From assembly GCF_010093125.1 (NCBI RefSeq), contig NZ_NMZQ01000001.1:62001-126000 (forward strand): a stretch of DNA of 64,000 bases. Reading direction: 5' to 3'. A program made the position numbers and the translations under genes. This document shows positions 18,286 to 26,694 of the stretch, piece after piece (positions within the stretch are counted from its first letter, which is position 1; every line of letters starts with the position of its first letter). The DNA comes from Veillonella sp. R32. GTDB taxonomy: Bacteria > Bacillota > Negativicutes > Veillonellales > Veillonellaceae. The notes below the pieces were generated by a model that was not told the origin of the DNA, made no database searches, and saw only the letters and a program-made list of their open reading frames with translations.

Positions 18286-18924
18286 ATGAATAAGACGAGT
18301 GACAATATGGAGAAACGCATTCGCTCAGTGAAGACTTGGCTTGACAAGGCTGAACAAGCGTATGCCGATGATTCCACCACTAAAGGGCAGTTACAATTGA
18401 TGCTAGCTAAGGCGGAAATGCAACATCTTGATGAGAAGCATACGCCTACCTTATGGCAGCGCTTAGGTTATTGGCCGTTGGTAATAGGTATACTTTTATT
18501 ACTAGGTATGACCTATTATATGTGGCAAGGTTCGCTAACACCCGTGCCGCCAACAACGCCAGCCGTAGATAGACTACAAGAGTCAGATTCTATAGGAACA
18601 ACGGTAAAGCCTTCAGTACCTGCATCGACAGCTACACCAGTGACGGAAACGAATGATGTTAGTCCAGCGATTAATCAGAATACTTCTGAGCCGGCAAGTG
18701 CAAATCAACCAGTTGTTACGTCTGCACCGAATACGGGGGCTGGGGTGGAACCAAGTTCAGAAGTTTCACCGTCGTCAGATACTAAGAGTATTCCTGAGGA
18801 AGCACCGGTGGCGGCCACTGAAAATACACAAACAAACGAAACAGTTACAACACCAGTTATAAGTACAACTCAGATTCAAGAGGCTGTACGCGAAGGGGGA
18901 CGAAGTCTGAGAGGACAAGAATAA
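18286..18924 (+). CDS. hypothetical single-pass membrane protein with disordered exported tail
   Basis: I do not recognise this 212-residue protein. Residues 1-60 are charged and helical and would be cytoplasmic; residues 66-84 (YWPLVIGILLLLGMTYYMW) form one membrane helix; the remaining ~125 residues are rich in Pro, Thr, Ser and Glu, with no obvious fold, and end in QEAVREGGRSLRGQE. The start is ATG 18286 after GAAAGGAGG. It lies between a sigma factor and bamA but has its own promoter. The layout (small cytoplasmic domain, one membrane helix, exported tail) is that of anti-sigma factors and also of TonB- or scaffold-like proteins; neither is shown by a motif. Confidence 0.75.
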   Translation: MNKTSDNMEKRIRSVKTWLDKAEQAYADDSTTKGQLQLMLAKAEMQHLDEKHTPTLWQRLGYWPLVIGILLLLGMTYYMWQGSLTPVPPTTPAVDRLQESDSIGTTVKPSVPASTATPVTETNDVSPAINQNTSEPASANQPVVTSAPNTGAGVEPSSEVSPSSDTKSIPEEAPVAATENTQTNETVTTPVISTTQIQEAVREGGRSLRGQE

Positions 18925-18947
18925 TAGGTACAATGTAATTTAGAAGT
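18925..18947 (+). promoter_or_regulatory. shared motif upstream of bamA (copy 1)
   Basis: The 23-bp block starting TAGGTACAATGTAATTTAG at 18925 nearly repeats a block at 22416-22438 upstream of ompH. It contains TACAAT, a possible -10, followed by GTAATT and AGAAGT. No good -35 hexamer is present. Confidence 0.4.
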
Positions 18948-19001
18948 AATAAACAATGTGTTTAAAATAAGAAGGCATTATTTTTTAGGAGGATGTAGTA
19001 A

Positions 19002-21134
19002 ATGATGAATAAGAGAGCCTATAAGAACATGTTGGCTGTAGCTGTAGTCGCGGCATTAAGTGGCACTACGGTGTGGGCCGCTGATGAAACAACGGCTACA
19101 AACACACAGACCACAACGACGGTAGCTAGCACAGTGGATGCTAGTGAGGCAGCGGCACAAGACGCTATTACAGCGGCTCGTGGTGGTATTGAAGAAGCAC
19201 AACAATCTGATGAAAAAGAAGCAAAACGTCAGGAATTAGATAACTCATCGTTAGCTACACAAGATAAAGGTGTTTTGACGATTGCTAAAGGGGAAGGTGC
19301 TAAACTAGAACAGCAACAAGCTGCTGGGGTACAGACTGAAATTACGACACCAGATGCTCGTTATTTCTCCAGTGTGACCGATGAAGCCTTACAGCCATAT
19401 GTGGGGAAAGTTATGACTGGTTTCTCTGTTGATGGTATTCCTGCGGACGTGCAAGGGGAATATGTAGCTCTCTTGAAAAGCCATATTGGTGATACCTTAA
19501 CGGTGGATACCATTAAAGCAGACATTGCTGCTTTAGGCGCTACAGGTTATTTATCTGAAATCAACCCTGTTATTACAGTTGTACCAGAAGGTGTTAAAGT
19601 AGCTTATAAAGTTACCGTTAACCCTATTGTTAAATCTGTACAATTTGAAGGTAACACTGTATATAGCAATGAAATGCTTGTTAACTATTTGAATGTACAG
19701 CCTAATACAGTTCTTAATACAGTACAAGTAGGGGAACGCATTCAAGGGATTAATGCCGCCTATAATCGTGATGGCTACATTTTGGCTCGTGTTAATGATT
19801 TAGCCGTTGATGAAAATGGTGTGCTTCATATTTCCATTACGGAAGGTATTGTGGAAGACATCGTGCCTCATGGTAATAAAAAGACCAAAGATTATGTAAT
19901 TCTTCGTGAATTTAATCAAAAGAAAGGCCAACCTTTCAATAAATTCTTAGTTCGTCGTTCCGTTGAAAAAGTTTACAACTTAGGCTATTTTGATGATGTT
20001 AACGTTCGTTTATTAGAAGGTTCTACACCAGATAAAGTGGTTCTTGAAATTGACGTATTGGAACATAAAACAGGGACTATCACCTTAGGTGCTGGTTATT
20101 CTGATTCTGACGGTTTCGTAGGTATCGTAGAAGTTGGGGAAGACAACTTGCGTGGTACTGGCGATAAAGTTAAAGTTCACTGGGAATTTGGTGGAACGGC
20201 TGGTTACAAAAACTACTCTGTATCCTATTTACGTCCTTGGATTGATGACAAAGGGACGTCCCTTGGCTTGACTATTTTTGACCGTGAAGATACTTATACT
20301 GACTATAACTCTGACGGGGAAGATATTTCCGAATACGTTAAAACTCAAAAAGGTGTGAGCGTATCCTTAGGTCGTCAGACTGGCGAATATACTCGTGACT
20401 ATGTAACTCTTGAAACACGTAAAGACGGCTGGAAGTTTGACGAAGATGAAAATAGTGGTTATAACTATGCTGCCGGTGCTGGTGAAGGTCCTAAGACACA
20501 AGAGGAAGCAAATCGCTTCCCTGGATATTCCTGGAATAATGGTAAATACGATTTTGCTGGTGATAACTATATTGAAAATAACTTTGGTCGTACCAATAGT
20601 GTAACTTGGCAAAAAGTATTTGACTCCCGTGATAATATTTATGATCCAAAACGTGGTAAACGTTTATCTGGTACGGTTCAATGGGCTGGTCATGGTCTTG
20701 GTGGTGATTTTGATTACTACAAATTTACAGGTGAATATCGTAGCTATAAACAAATTGGCAAAGATCAAGTTCTTGCCTTCCGTGCTCGTTTAGGTTGGGC
20801 GCAAGGGGATGTACCGTATAGTGCCCTCTATACCTTAGGTGGTGCTGATACGCTTCGTGGTTTTGAAGATGATCAGTTCCGTGGTAAGAAAATGTACAAT
20901 GCTACCTTAGAATACCGTGTACCAATCTTCAATAAAGTAACGGGCGTACTCTTCACTGATATGGGTGATGCTTGGGATGCACCACATGTTACTTGGTATG
21001 ATGATGATAAATCCTTCAACATCTCCGTTGGTGCTGGTGTTCGTATTTCTACACCAATTGGACCAATTCGTCTTGACTATGGTGTAAGTAAAGATGACAA
21101 GAAATTCCACTTCAGCTTTGGTGGACAATTCTAA
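19002..21134 (+). CDS. bamA: outer-membrane protein assembly factor BamA
   Basis: Omp85-family barrel that folds outer-membrane proteins. It has a signal peptide (LAVAVVAALSGTTVWAA), an Ala/Gln-rich linker, about three POTRA domains (roughly residues 128-200, 205-278 and 283-358; for example VKSVQFEGNTVYSNEMLVNYL and KVYNLGYFDDVNVRLLEG), and a 16-strand-type barrel ending in FHFSFGGQF. The LRGF motif of the barrel loop L6 is present (GADTLRGFEDDQFRG). The protein is 710 residues; E. coli BamA is ~810 with five POTRA domains, so it is short at the periplasmic end. The start ATG 19002 is 8 nt after AGGAGG. The next gene starts 2 nt after its stop. Confidence 0.95.
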   Translation: MMNKRAYKNMLAVAVVAALSGTTVWAADETTATNTQTTTTVASTVDASEAAAQDAITAARGGIEEAQQSDEKEAKRQELDNSSLATQDKGVLTIAKGEGAKLEQQQAAGVQTEITTPDARYFSSVTDEALQPYVGKVMTGFSVDGIPADVQGEYVALLKSHIGDTLTVDTIKADIAALGATGYLSEINPVITVVPEGVKVAYKVTVNPIVKSVQFEGNTVYSNEMLVNYLNVQPNTVLNTVQVGERIQGINAAYNRDGYILARVNDLAVDENGVLHISITEGIVEDIVPHGNKKTKDYVILREFNQKKGQPFNKFLVRRSVEKVYNLGYFDDVNVRLLEGSTPDKVVLEIDVLEHKTGTITLGAGYSDSDGFVGIVEVGEDNLRGTGDKVKVHWEFGGTAGYKNYSVSYLRPWIDDKGTSLGLTIFDREDTYTDYNSDGEDISEYVKTQKGVSVSLGRQTGEYTRDYVTLETRKDGWKFDEDENSGYNYAAGAGEGPKTQEEANRFPGYSWNNGKYDFAGDNYIENNFGRTNSVTWQKVFDSRDNIYDPKRGKRLSGTVQWAGHGLGGDFDYYKFTGEYRSYKQIGKDQVLAFRARLGWAQGDVPYSALYTLGGADTLRGFEDDQFRGKKMYNATLEYRVPIFNKVTGVLFTDMGDAWDAPHVTWYDDDKSFNISVGAGVRISTPIGPIRLDYGVSKDDKKFHFSFGGQF

Positions 21135-21136
21135 TT

Positions 21137-22411
21137 ATGAAACGTTGGGGCTTATGCGTGGGGGCGGCCATTTGTATGGCCGCTACTACCACATCGATTG
21201 CTCACGCAGAACCGATTGAAGCGGTGACGGTGCATCTAGAAGGTGCTAAACAGCCGTTGCCAGCTGTATTGGCCAAGCGTATGACCGCTGCGGTTCAAAC
21301 AGCGGCCGATAAATTGTATATTGGCGTTGATACTGAGGTTGTGCAAGCTGGTGAAGCCACCTATCATAAGGTTACAACGGATATTATTGACCGTATTTTA
21401 TACGGCTATACAGTTGAGTCTTTGACTATTACGCCCGGCACGACTAGTGAATTAGCGGTGCGGTTACGGCCTTATGGTCAAACCATTCAAACTGTGGATG
21501 TAGCCGTAGAGTATGGTAATTTAACACCGACTGCACAACAACTAGTGGCTCAGGATGTAGCGTTTGTAGAACCAAGAATTGAGCAAATTCTACTAGGGGC
21601 GCCTTTAGATTCGTTAGATTGGGCATCGGCTGTAACCAGCCAGTTGGTGCGCAATGAGTTAGAAGGAGCCTTACCAGAATTTATTCCCCAAGTAGACATT
21701 ACACCTGGCACTCATACAAAAGTGCGGGTGTATTTAATTCCTCAAGGTGCCGTTGTACGTCATAGTAGCACGGAAATTGCTTCCAATACGCTACCGTCTA
21801 GCATCTTTTTTGCTACGAAACGGTACTATGATAATTACTTAGTTGGTTTTGAAGGTGTGCCCGTGGCGTTTATTGCACGTCATGAAGGGGATATTTTAAG
21901 TCAGGTACAACAAGGCTTAAATAATAGTCGTGCCAGTGAACGATTTGGCATCTCTATGATGCCTAGTTTACAATTAGGCACTGATTTATTGTTAAAGATT
22001 CAAGTGGACTCGTCCCGTTATATTGTACGAGGCGAAGCGTACTTGGATATGGGGTCTGAGGCAGAACATAATGTAGGATTTAAGCTCTTTACAGGGGTGA
22101 AACAAGGGCGAGGCGATTGGTATTTAGAAACTAATTTCTTCCCTGATTCCTATAAATGGTCTTTTTATCCGTCCTATGCCTATCATATTACGCCGGATAC
22201 GACGATTGCGTATCAATATAATCTATCTGATAAATATAGTCGTGCTTGGCTTCGTCAAGATATTGGCGAGCGATGGCATGTAAGAGCGCAACGAGATTTC
22301 GGTATTAACCACAATGAATTTGGTTTAGCGTATGATTTGAATAATTACTTAACCTTGGAATATGTGGTGACGGAAGATAATAAATGGCTCCGTTTAATCG
22401 GTTATATTTAA
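21137..22411 (+). CDS. unrecognised exported protein with C-terminal barrel-like strands, coupled to bamA
   Basis: I cannot assign a family to this 424-residue protein. It has a signal peptide (CVGAAICMAATTTSIAHA). Residues 28-220 look like two or three small alpha/beta modules of about 70-80 residues, each of strand-helix-helix-strand appearance, which could be POTRA-like. Residues 290-424 are a run of amphipathic strands with many aromatic residues (for example YKWSFYPSYAYHITPDTTIA and EFGLAYDLNNYLTLEYVV), ending KWLRLIGYI. The gene begins 2 nt after the bamA stop and precedes the OmpH genes, so co-translation with BamA is likely. A role in outer-membrane protein assembly is inference from position and shape. 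Confidence 0.75.
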   Translation: MKRWGLCVGAAICMAATTTSIAHAEPIEAVTVHLEGAKQPLPAVLAKRMTAAVQTAADKLYIGVDTEVVQAGEATYHKVTTDIIDRILYGYTVESLTITPGTTSELAVRLRPYGQTIQTVDVAVEYGNLTPTAQQLVAQDVAFVEPRIEQILLGAPLDSLDWASAVTSQLVRNELEGALPEFIPQVDITPGTHTKVRVYLIPQGAVVRHSSTEIASNTLPSSIFFATKRYYDNYLVGFEGVPVAFIARHEGDILSQVQQGLNNSRASERFGISMMPSLQLGTDLLLKIQVDSSRYIVRGEAYLDMGSEAEHNVGFKLFTGVKQGRGDWYLETNFFPDSYKWSFYPSYAYHITPDTTIAYQYNLSDKYSRAWLRQDIGERWHVRAQRDFGINHNEFGLAYDLNNYLTLEYVVTEDNKWLRLIGYI

Positions 22412-22415
22412 AATA

Positions 22416-22438
22416 TAGGTTATAATGTAATTAGAAGT
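22416..22438 (+). promoter_or_regulatory. shared motif and possible -10 upstream of ompH (copy 2)
   Basis: The 23-bp block starting TAGGTTATAATGTAATTAG contains a perfect TATAAT (22421-22426) and nearly repeats the block at 18925-18947. It ends about 26 bp before the ompH start codon. Confidence 0.45.
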
Positions 22439-22463
22439 TAGTAAGAAAGAAGGTATATTGCCT

Positions 22464-22973
22464 ATGATGCGGTTAATTAATAACCAAAAAAATAAAAAAT
22501 TTGTTTCCTTGTTTGTTGCTGTTATTTTCTTGTTAGGTATTGGGGCTATCGCCTATACACAGATGGCTACGCCAAGTATGGCTTCCGATACAAATAGCAA
22601 CATTGGTGTTATTGATACTACTAAAGTATTGAGTGCTGCGTCACCAGCTGTAGTAGCGGCTAATAAAGAGTTAGATGACTATAAAAAACAGCTTAGTGAT
22701 GAATTCAATAGCAAATCTGCTAATATGGATGACAATCAAAAAGCTGAGTTAGCCTCTCAATATCAAGGTAAAGTACAAGATAAAATGATGGAAATTCAGA
22801 AGAAAATTCAGGACCAAGTAGGCGAAGCATCTAAAGCAGTGGCTGATGCGAAAGGCTTGTCAATTGTTATGGATAAACGTACCGTTTTATATGGTGGCGT
22901 TGACATTACTGATCAAGTACAGAAAAAATTAAACAGTGGTGCTGAAACAACTGATGGAAATAGTCAAAAATAA
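22464..22973 (+). CDS. ompH: OmpH/Skp-family periplasmic chaperone 1
   Basis: Skp-type chaperone that holds unfolded outer-membrane proteins in the periplasm. It has an N-terminal hydrophobic segment (VSLFVAVIFLLGIGAIAY), then NIGVIDTTKVLS, the usual Skp first strand, a coiled-coil arm (residues ~60-120), and SIVMDKRTVLYGGVDITDQV, the usual end. ATG 22464 is chosen because it is 10 nt from GAAGG; an in-frame TTG at 22458 lies too close to the site. It is the first of three tandem related genes. Confidence 0.88.
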   Translation: MMRLINNQKNKKFVSLFVAVIFLLGIGAIAYTQMATPSMASDTNSNIGVIDTTKVLSAASPAVVAANKELDDYKKQLSDEFNSKSANMDDNQKAELASQYQGKVQDKMMEIQKKIQDQVGEASKAVADAKGLSIVMDKRTVLYGGVDITDQVQKKLNSGAETTDGNSQK

Positions 22974-23024
22974 TCAATTAATGAAGAATTCGTATGGATG
23001 GATAGGTAGAAAGGAGGCCTTGCA

Positions 23025-24011
23025 ATGAAGCTAACCTATCGTTGGATTTTAGTAGCTGTCGTTGTTATTGTGGCCTTACTACTAGGGATTTTTATTCATA
23101 ATCGGTTAGATACGGCTAAGCCTACGAGCAATACTAATTTGCCTAAGGTAGGGCTGGTTAAAATGGATAAGGTAATCTCATTCAATCCTTCCTATGAAGA
23201 ATATACGAAAGCTAAAAAAGAATTAGAAGATTTGCAAGCTAAGTATAAAAGCGAGCAACAATCGTTAACCTTGAAATCACAAGAACAGTCCTTAGCTTTA
23301 CAGTCCTTAGGTTCTGATAAAGAAATTACGGATTTACTCAATACGGAATTAATGAGTAAAGTTAAAGCCAAAGAACAAGAATTAAATATTGCCTATCAAA
23401 AACAACGCATTACTCTTATTAATAAATATCGCAGTGAATTAAAGACTGATATGACTGATGCGGATTTAAGAATTGTTAATCTGCAATTAGAATTGAGTAG
23501 TAATACCCAACCGCTAGCAATTACTGAAGAACAAAAAGCTTCTATTGCCGCTGAACGGGCAGCTAAAGAAGAAGAACTAAAAACATTGTTAGCACAGCGC
23601 AGTCAATCTGTAGCGGGGCATGAAATTCAAGAATTAGAGCAAAAAGTAGATGGTGAATTGGCGCCATTACGCGCTTCAGGGCAAAAGGAATTGGATGACT
23701 ATGCCGCTAGTTTACAAAAAGAGTTACTAGCTCGGCGCGATGAAATGATGAAAGCGAAGGCCGATTCTATTTTGGCAACTAATAATTTGCCTAATCCAGC
23801 GGATTGGAATACGGCTTGGGATAGTCGTTTGAAGGCTAAACAGAGTGAAGTAGATGCGTTACATGATGCTATTTTAGAAGATGTGCGCATGCGTGCTATG
23901 GTAGTTGCTAAAGAACAGAATTTAGATTTAATCGTTATTAATGAAGTGTCAAATGTAAATGCTGTGGATGTAACGGATGCTATTATTGCTTCTTACAGTG
24001 CAGCGCAATAA
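23025..24011 (+). CDS. OmpH/Skp-like protein 2, long and membrane-anchored
   Basis: A 328-residue protein with an N-terminal membrane helix (WILVAVVVIVALLLGIFI), then VGLVKMDKVISFNPSYEEY like the Skp start, about 220 residues of coiled coil (Lys/Glu/Gln/Ala-rich, with a repeated QELDDYAASLQKEL-like pattern), and a Skp-like end NLDLIVINEVSNVNAVDVTDAI. It is nearly twice as long as Skp, so the arms would be longer. No signal-peptidase site is obvious, so it may stay anchored. GAAAGGAGG precedes ATG 23025. It sits 14 bp before the third gene; all three are probably one operon with lpxD. It could be a spacer or chaperone; function is not shown. Confidence 0.75.
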   Translation: MKLTYRWILVAVVVIVALLLGIFIHNRLDTAKPTSNTNLPKVGLVKMDKVISFNPSYEEYTKAKKELEDLQAKYKSEQQSLTLKSQEQSLALQSLGSDKEITDLLNTELMSKVKAKEQELNIAYQKQRITLINKYRSELKTDMTDADLRIVNLQLELSSNTQPLAITEEQKASIAAERAAKEEELKTLLAQRSQSVAGHEIQELEQKVDGELAPLRASGQKELDDYAASLQKELLARRDEMMKAKADSILATNNLPNPADWNTAWDSRLKAKQSEVDALHDAILEDVRMRAMVVAKEQNLDLIVINEVSNVNAVDVTDAIIASYSAAQ

Positions 24012-24025
24012 AGGAGTTTTCAGGA

Positions 24026-24538
24026 ATGAATAAGAATGTAAAACGTGTATTAGCTGGTTTAACTATGATGGTATCTGTAGGTTTAATTGCTGGCTGTGGT
24101 AGTTCTGAACAAGTGGGCTATGTAGATATGCAAAAAATCATGACCGATAGTCAAAAAGGACAGGATACACGTTCTAAATTAGAAGCTAAATATAATGAAA
24201 TTAATGCCCGTTTAGCACAAGAACAAAGTGCTGGTCAAGATGCTAATGCGATGATGCAGAGCAAACAAAAAGCTGAACAGGAAATGCAAGTGTATCAACA
24301 AGCTATGATTAATGATTTCCGTAACTCTGTTGATACTAATGTGCAAGCGATTGCTAAAGAAAAAAACATTACTGCTGTTGTTGAAAAGAACGCTCTTATC
24401 AGTGGCGGTGTTGATTTAACGGAAGACGTATTGACTAAGATGGGTAAAGCTGAAAACAAAGAGCAAGGATCTGCTACTAGTGGTGATGCCAATGCTAATG
24501 CTAATGCTACAGGCGAACAACAAACTGAGAATAAATAA
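24026..24538 (+). CDS. OmpH/Skp-like lipoprotein 3
   Basis: A 170-residue Skp-like protein. Its N-terminus has a lipobox, LIAGC, at residues 19-23, so it is predicted to be lipidated at that Cys; the +2 residue is Gly. Then come VGYVDMQKIMTDSQ, coiled coil over residues ~50-110, and ITAVVEKNALISGGVDLTEDVL, the Skp-type end. The last 25 residues are low complexity with an ANANANA run encoded by three AATGCT repeats at 24492-24509. Start ATG 24026 follows AAAGGAG. A lipid-anchored Skp paralogue beside a soluble one is unusual. lpxD starts 34 bp after it. Confidence 0.82.
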   Translation: MNKNVKRVLAGLTMMVSVGLIAGCGSSEQVGYVDMQKIMTDSQKGQDTRSKLEAKYNEINARLAQEQSAGQDANAMMQSKQKAEQEMQVYQQAMINDFRNSVDTNVQAIAKEKNITAVVEKNALISGGVDLTEDVLTKMGKAENKEQGSATSGDANANANATGEQQTENK

Positions 24539-24572
24539 GCTTAATTTCATGGATTGAGAGGAGACTTTCAAA

Positions 24573-25604
24573 GTGACGTATACAGTTGAGGAACTGGCTA
24601 ACAGTGTACAGGGTAAAGTAGTAGGTGATGGATCGGTTGAGATTGCTGAAACACGGAGTCTTGATCAAGCAGCTCCACAGGCAATTTCCTTTGCAGTGGG
24701 CGAATATTGTGAATATGTGGGACAAAGTAAAGCAGGCGCAGTCATTGTAGAGGCACCATTAGCAGATGTAAGCATTCCTCAAATTGTGGTACCCAATGCG
24801 AAAGTAGCCTTTGCCCAAATTTTGCAACAATTCCATCCGCCAGTAGTTTTTCCTACAGGTGTACATGAAACAGCCATTATTGGTAAAAATGTAACCTTAG
24901 GTAACAATGTAACGGTAGGCCCTTACTGTGTTATTTACGATAATGCAGTAATCGGTGATAATGTAGTACTACACCCATATGTATATATTGGCCATAATGT
25001 AAAAATTGGTGAAGATACGGTAATTTATAGTGGTGCCATTGTTCATGAAAATTGTATTTTAGGAAAACGCGTCGTATTACGAGCTAAAGCGGTTATTGGT
25101 GGCGAAGGATTTGGCTTTGCTACTGAAAATGGTGTACATACCCATATTCCACAGGTGGGCAATGTTATTTTAGAAGATGATGTAGAAATCGGTTCTTGCT
25201 CTTGTGTAGACAATGCGACCATGGGTTCTACTTTAGTGCGCCGTGGTACTAAGATTGATAACTTGGTACATTTAGGTCATAATGTAGAAATTGGGGAAGA
25301 TTGTTTCCTCATTGCCCAAGTAGGGATAGCAGGCAGTACTAAATGTGGGAATCATGTTATTTTCGCTGGTCAAACAGGCTGTACTGGTCATATTACGATT
25401 GGTGATAATGTTACCTTTGCAGGTAAAACGGGGATTATTGGCAATGTACCATCCAATGGTACCTATGCAGGTTTCCCTCAACGACCACATAAAGAATGGC
25501 TTAAATTATCAGCTTATGAAAATCGATTGCCTGAAATGGCGAAGACGGTTAAGCGATTAGAGAAAGAGTTAGCTGCTTTAAAAGAGCAACTAGCAGCTAA
25601 GTAG
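24573..25604 (+). CDS. lpxD: UDP-3-O-(3-hydroxyacyl)glucosamine N-acyltransferase (LpxD)
   Basis: Third enzyme of lipid A synthesis: adds the N-linked 3-hydroxyacyl chain. It has the N-terminal uridine-binding domain (residues 1-100) and a left-handed beta-helix of hexapeptide repeats (IGKNVTLGNNVTVGPYCVI and later), followed by a C-terminal helix ending in KELAALKEQLAA. The catalytic His is likely in NLVHLGHNVEIGED near residue 235. At 343 residues it is of usual length. GTG 24573 follows GAGAGGAG. The 3' end is 9 bp from an acyltransferase gene. Confidence 0.95.
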   Translation: MTYTVEELANSVQGKVVGDGSVEIAETRSLDQAAPQAISFAVGEYCEYVGQSKAGAVIVEAPLADVSIPQIVVPNAKVAFAQILQQFHPPVVFPTGVHETAIIGKNVTLGNNVTVGPYCVIYDNAVIGDNVVLHPYVYIGHNVKIGEDTVIYSGAIVHENCILGKRVVLRAKAVIGGEGFGFATENGVHTHIPQVGNVILEDDVEIGSCSCVDNATMGSTLVRRGTKIDNLVHLGHNVEIGEDCFLIAQVGIAGSTKCGNHVIFAGQTGCTGHITIGDNVTFAGKTGIIGNVPSNGTYAGFPQRPHKEWLKLSAYENRLPEMAKTVKRLEKELAALKEQLAAK

Positions 25605-25613
25605 GGAGCGTCT

Positions 25614-26519
25614 ATGTATAGATTTATGAAACTGTTTAGCGCCTTAATTTGCGCGTTACCTCATAGTTTGCAATATGCCATCGGACATTTGCTAGGGGAA
25701 TTGTGCTGGCTTTGCTTGCCACCAAAGCGCCGTAAATTGGCCATTGGACAGATTTTGTTTTGTCATATAACAGATGATCCAGCGGAAGCTAGACGGATTG
25801 CAAAGAAAAGTACCACTCGATTTGGGCATATGATTATCGACGTATTGCGCTATCCAGAAATTAAAGATGGCAAATATAAAGAGATGTTTGAATGGGTTGA
25901 CCGCGAATATTTGGATGATGCCCAAGAAGGTGGCAAGGGCGCCGTTTTAATGGCTATTCACAGTAGTAACTGGGAATTATTAGGCGGTATTTTGGCTTCA
26001 GAAGGATATCCTCTTATTTCCGTAGCTATGAAACAAAATGGTGACGCAGATAAATTTATTAATGAATATCGGGCTATCATGCATCAACATGTGACCTATA
26101 AAACAGGCGTGCGTGAAATGATTAAAGAACTTCATGGTGGCGCTATGATTGGCTTAATCATGGACCAAGACCCTGGTGATAAAGGGCAGTTAGTGCCATT
26201 TTTTGGCTATGAAACCTTGACGCCAGTAGGTCCAGCCGTTATGGGACGTATGCGCGATGTGCCAATCATTCCTGTAACGATTCGTTTTGATGAATACAAA
26301 GATAAATATATTGTTACCGTTCATAAACCATTTTATGCTGAACATACAGAGGATAAGAAACGCGATACAGCGGTTACCTTAACGCAACTTAATGAATGGA
26401 TTGAAGACTATATTCGTCGCTATCCAGAAGATTGGTTCTGGCTCCATAATCGTTGGAAATGGACGCGGCGTTATTATAGTGGCAAGATTGAAGTACCACC
26501 AGATCCAATGAAAGACTAG
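25614..26519 (+). CDS. lysophospholipid/lipid A acyltransferase (LpxL/HtrB family), copy 1
   Basis: Inner-membrane acyltransferase of the LpxL/LpxM family, which adds secondary acyl chains to Kdo2-lipid A. The catalytic HX4(D/E) box is HSSNWE near residue 117, followed by GGILASEGYPLISVAMKQ. The motif LIMDQDPGDKGQLVPFFG near residue 183 and WFWLHNRWKW near the end are typical. The N-terminus has a hydrophobic helix. Length 301. It lies between lpxD and lpxC; a second paralogue is at 38455. Which one is lauroyl- or myristoyl-transferase-like cannot be told. Start ATG 25614 follows GGGAG. Confidence 0.88.
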   Translation: MYRFMKLFSALICALPHSLQYAIGHLLGELCWLCLPPKRRKLAIGQILFCHITDDPAEARRIAKKSTTRFGHMIIDVLRYPEIKDGKYKEMFEWVDREYLDDAQEGGKGAVLMAIHSSNWELLGGILASEGYPLISVAMKQNGDADKFINEYRAIMHQHVTYKTGVREMIKELHGGAMIGLIMDQDPGDKGQLVPFFGYETLTPVGPAVMGRMRDVPIIPVTIRFDEYKDKYIVTVHKPFYAEHTEDKKRDTAVTLTQLNEWIEDYIRRYPEDWFWLHNRWKWTRRYYSGKIEVPPDPMKD

Positions 26520-26527
26520 GCAATGGC

Positions 26528-26557
26528 TTGCCTTGTCTTTGTGGAATGGTATATAAT
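26528..26557 (+). promoter_or_regulatory. promoter for lpxC
   Basis: TTGCCT (26528-26533) and TATAAT (26552-26557) are 18 bp apart, in the 175-bp gap between the acyltransferase gene and lpxC. Confidence 0.6.
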
Positions 26558-26593
26558 GAATAACAGTGTCATTTAAACAGGGATATATATGGG

Positions 26594-26621
26594 CTTGTAT
26601 ATAGGAAAGCCTATATACAGG
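26594..26621 (+). other. perfect 12-bp hairpin in the lpxC leader
   Basis: CTTGTATATAGG (26594-26605) pairs with CCTATATACAGG (26610-26621), one pair being T-G, around an AAAG loop. It lies downstream of the promoter and about 73 bp before the lpxC start, with no U-run after it, so it is not a normal terminator. Confidence 0.55.
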
Positions 26622-26694
26622 TGCATTTGTAGTTAACAAAGCCTGGGTGAATATGACAAAATTTGGATCGTTAATAGAGGAAAGGAGGAGTCTC

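Noticed and set aside
18653-18862. A plus-strand frame inside the single-pass membrane protein gene
   Set aside because: Arg/Gln-rich out-of-frame reading of the low-complexity tail; no start signals.
24486-24509. AATGCT repeats in the third OmpH-like gene as a phase-variable tract
   Set aside because: Only three units, in frame and near the C-terminus; a change would have little effect.
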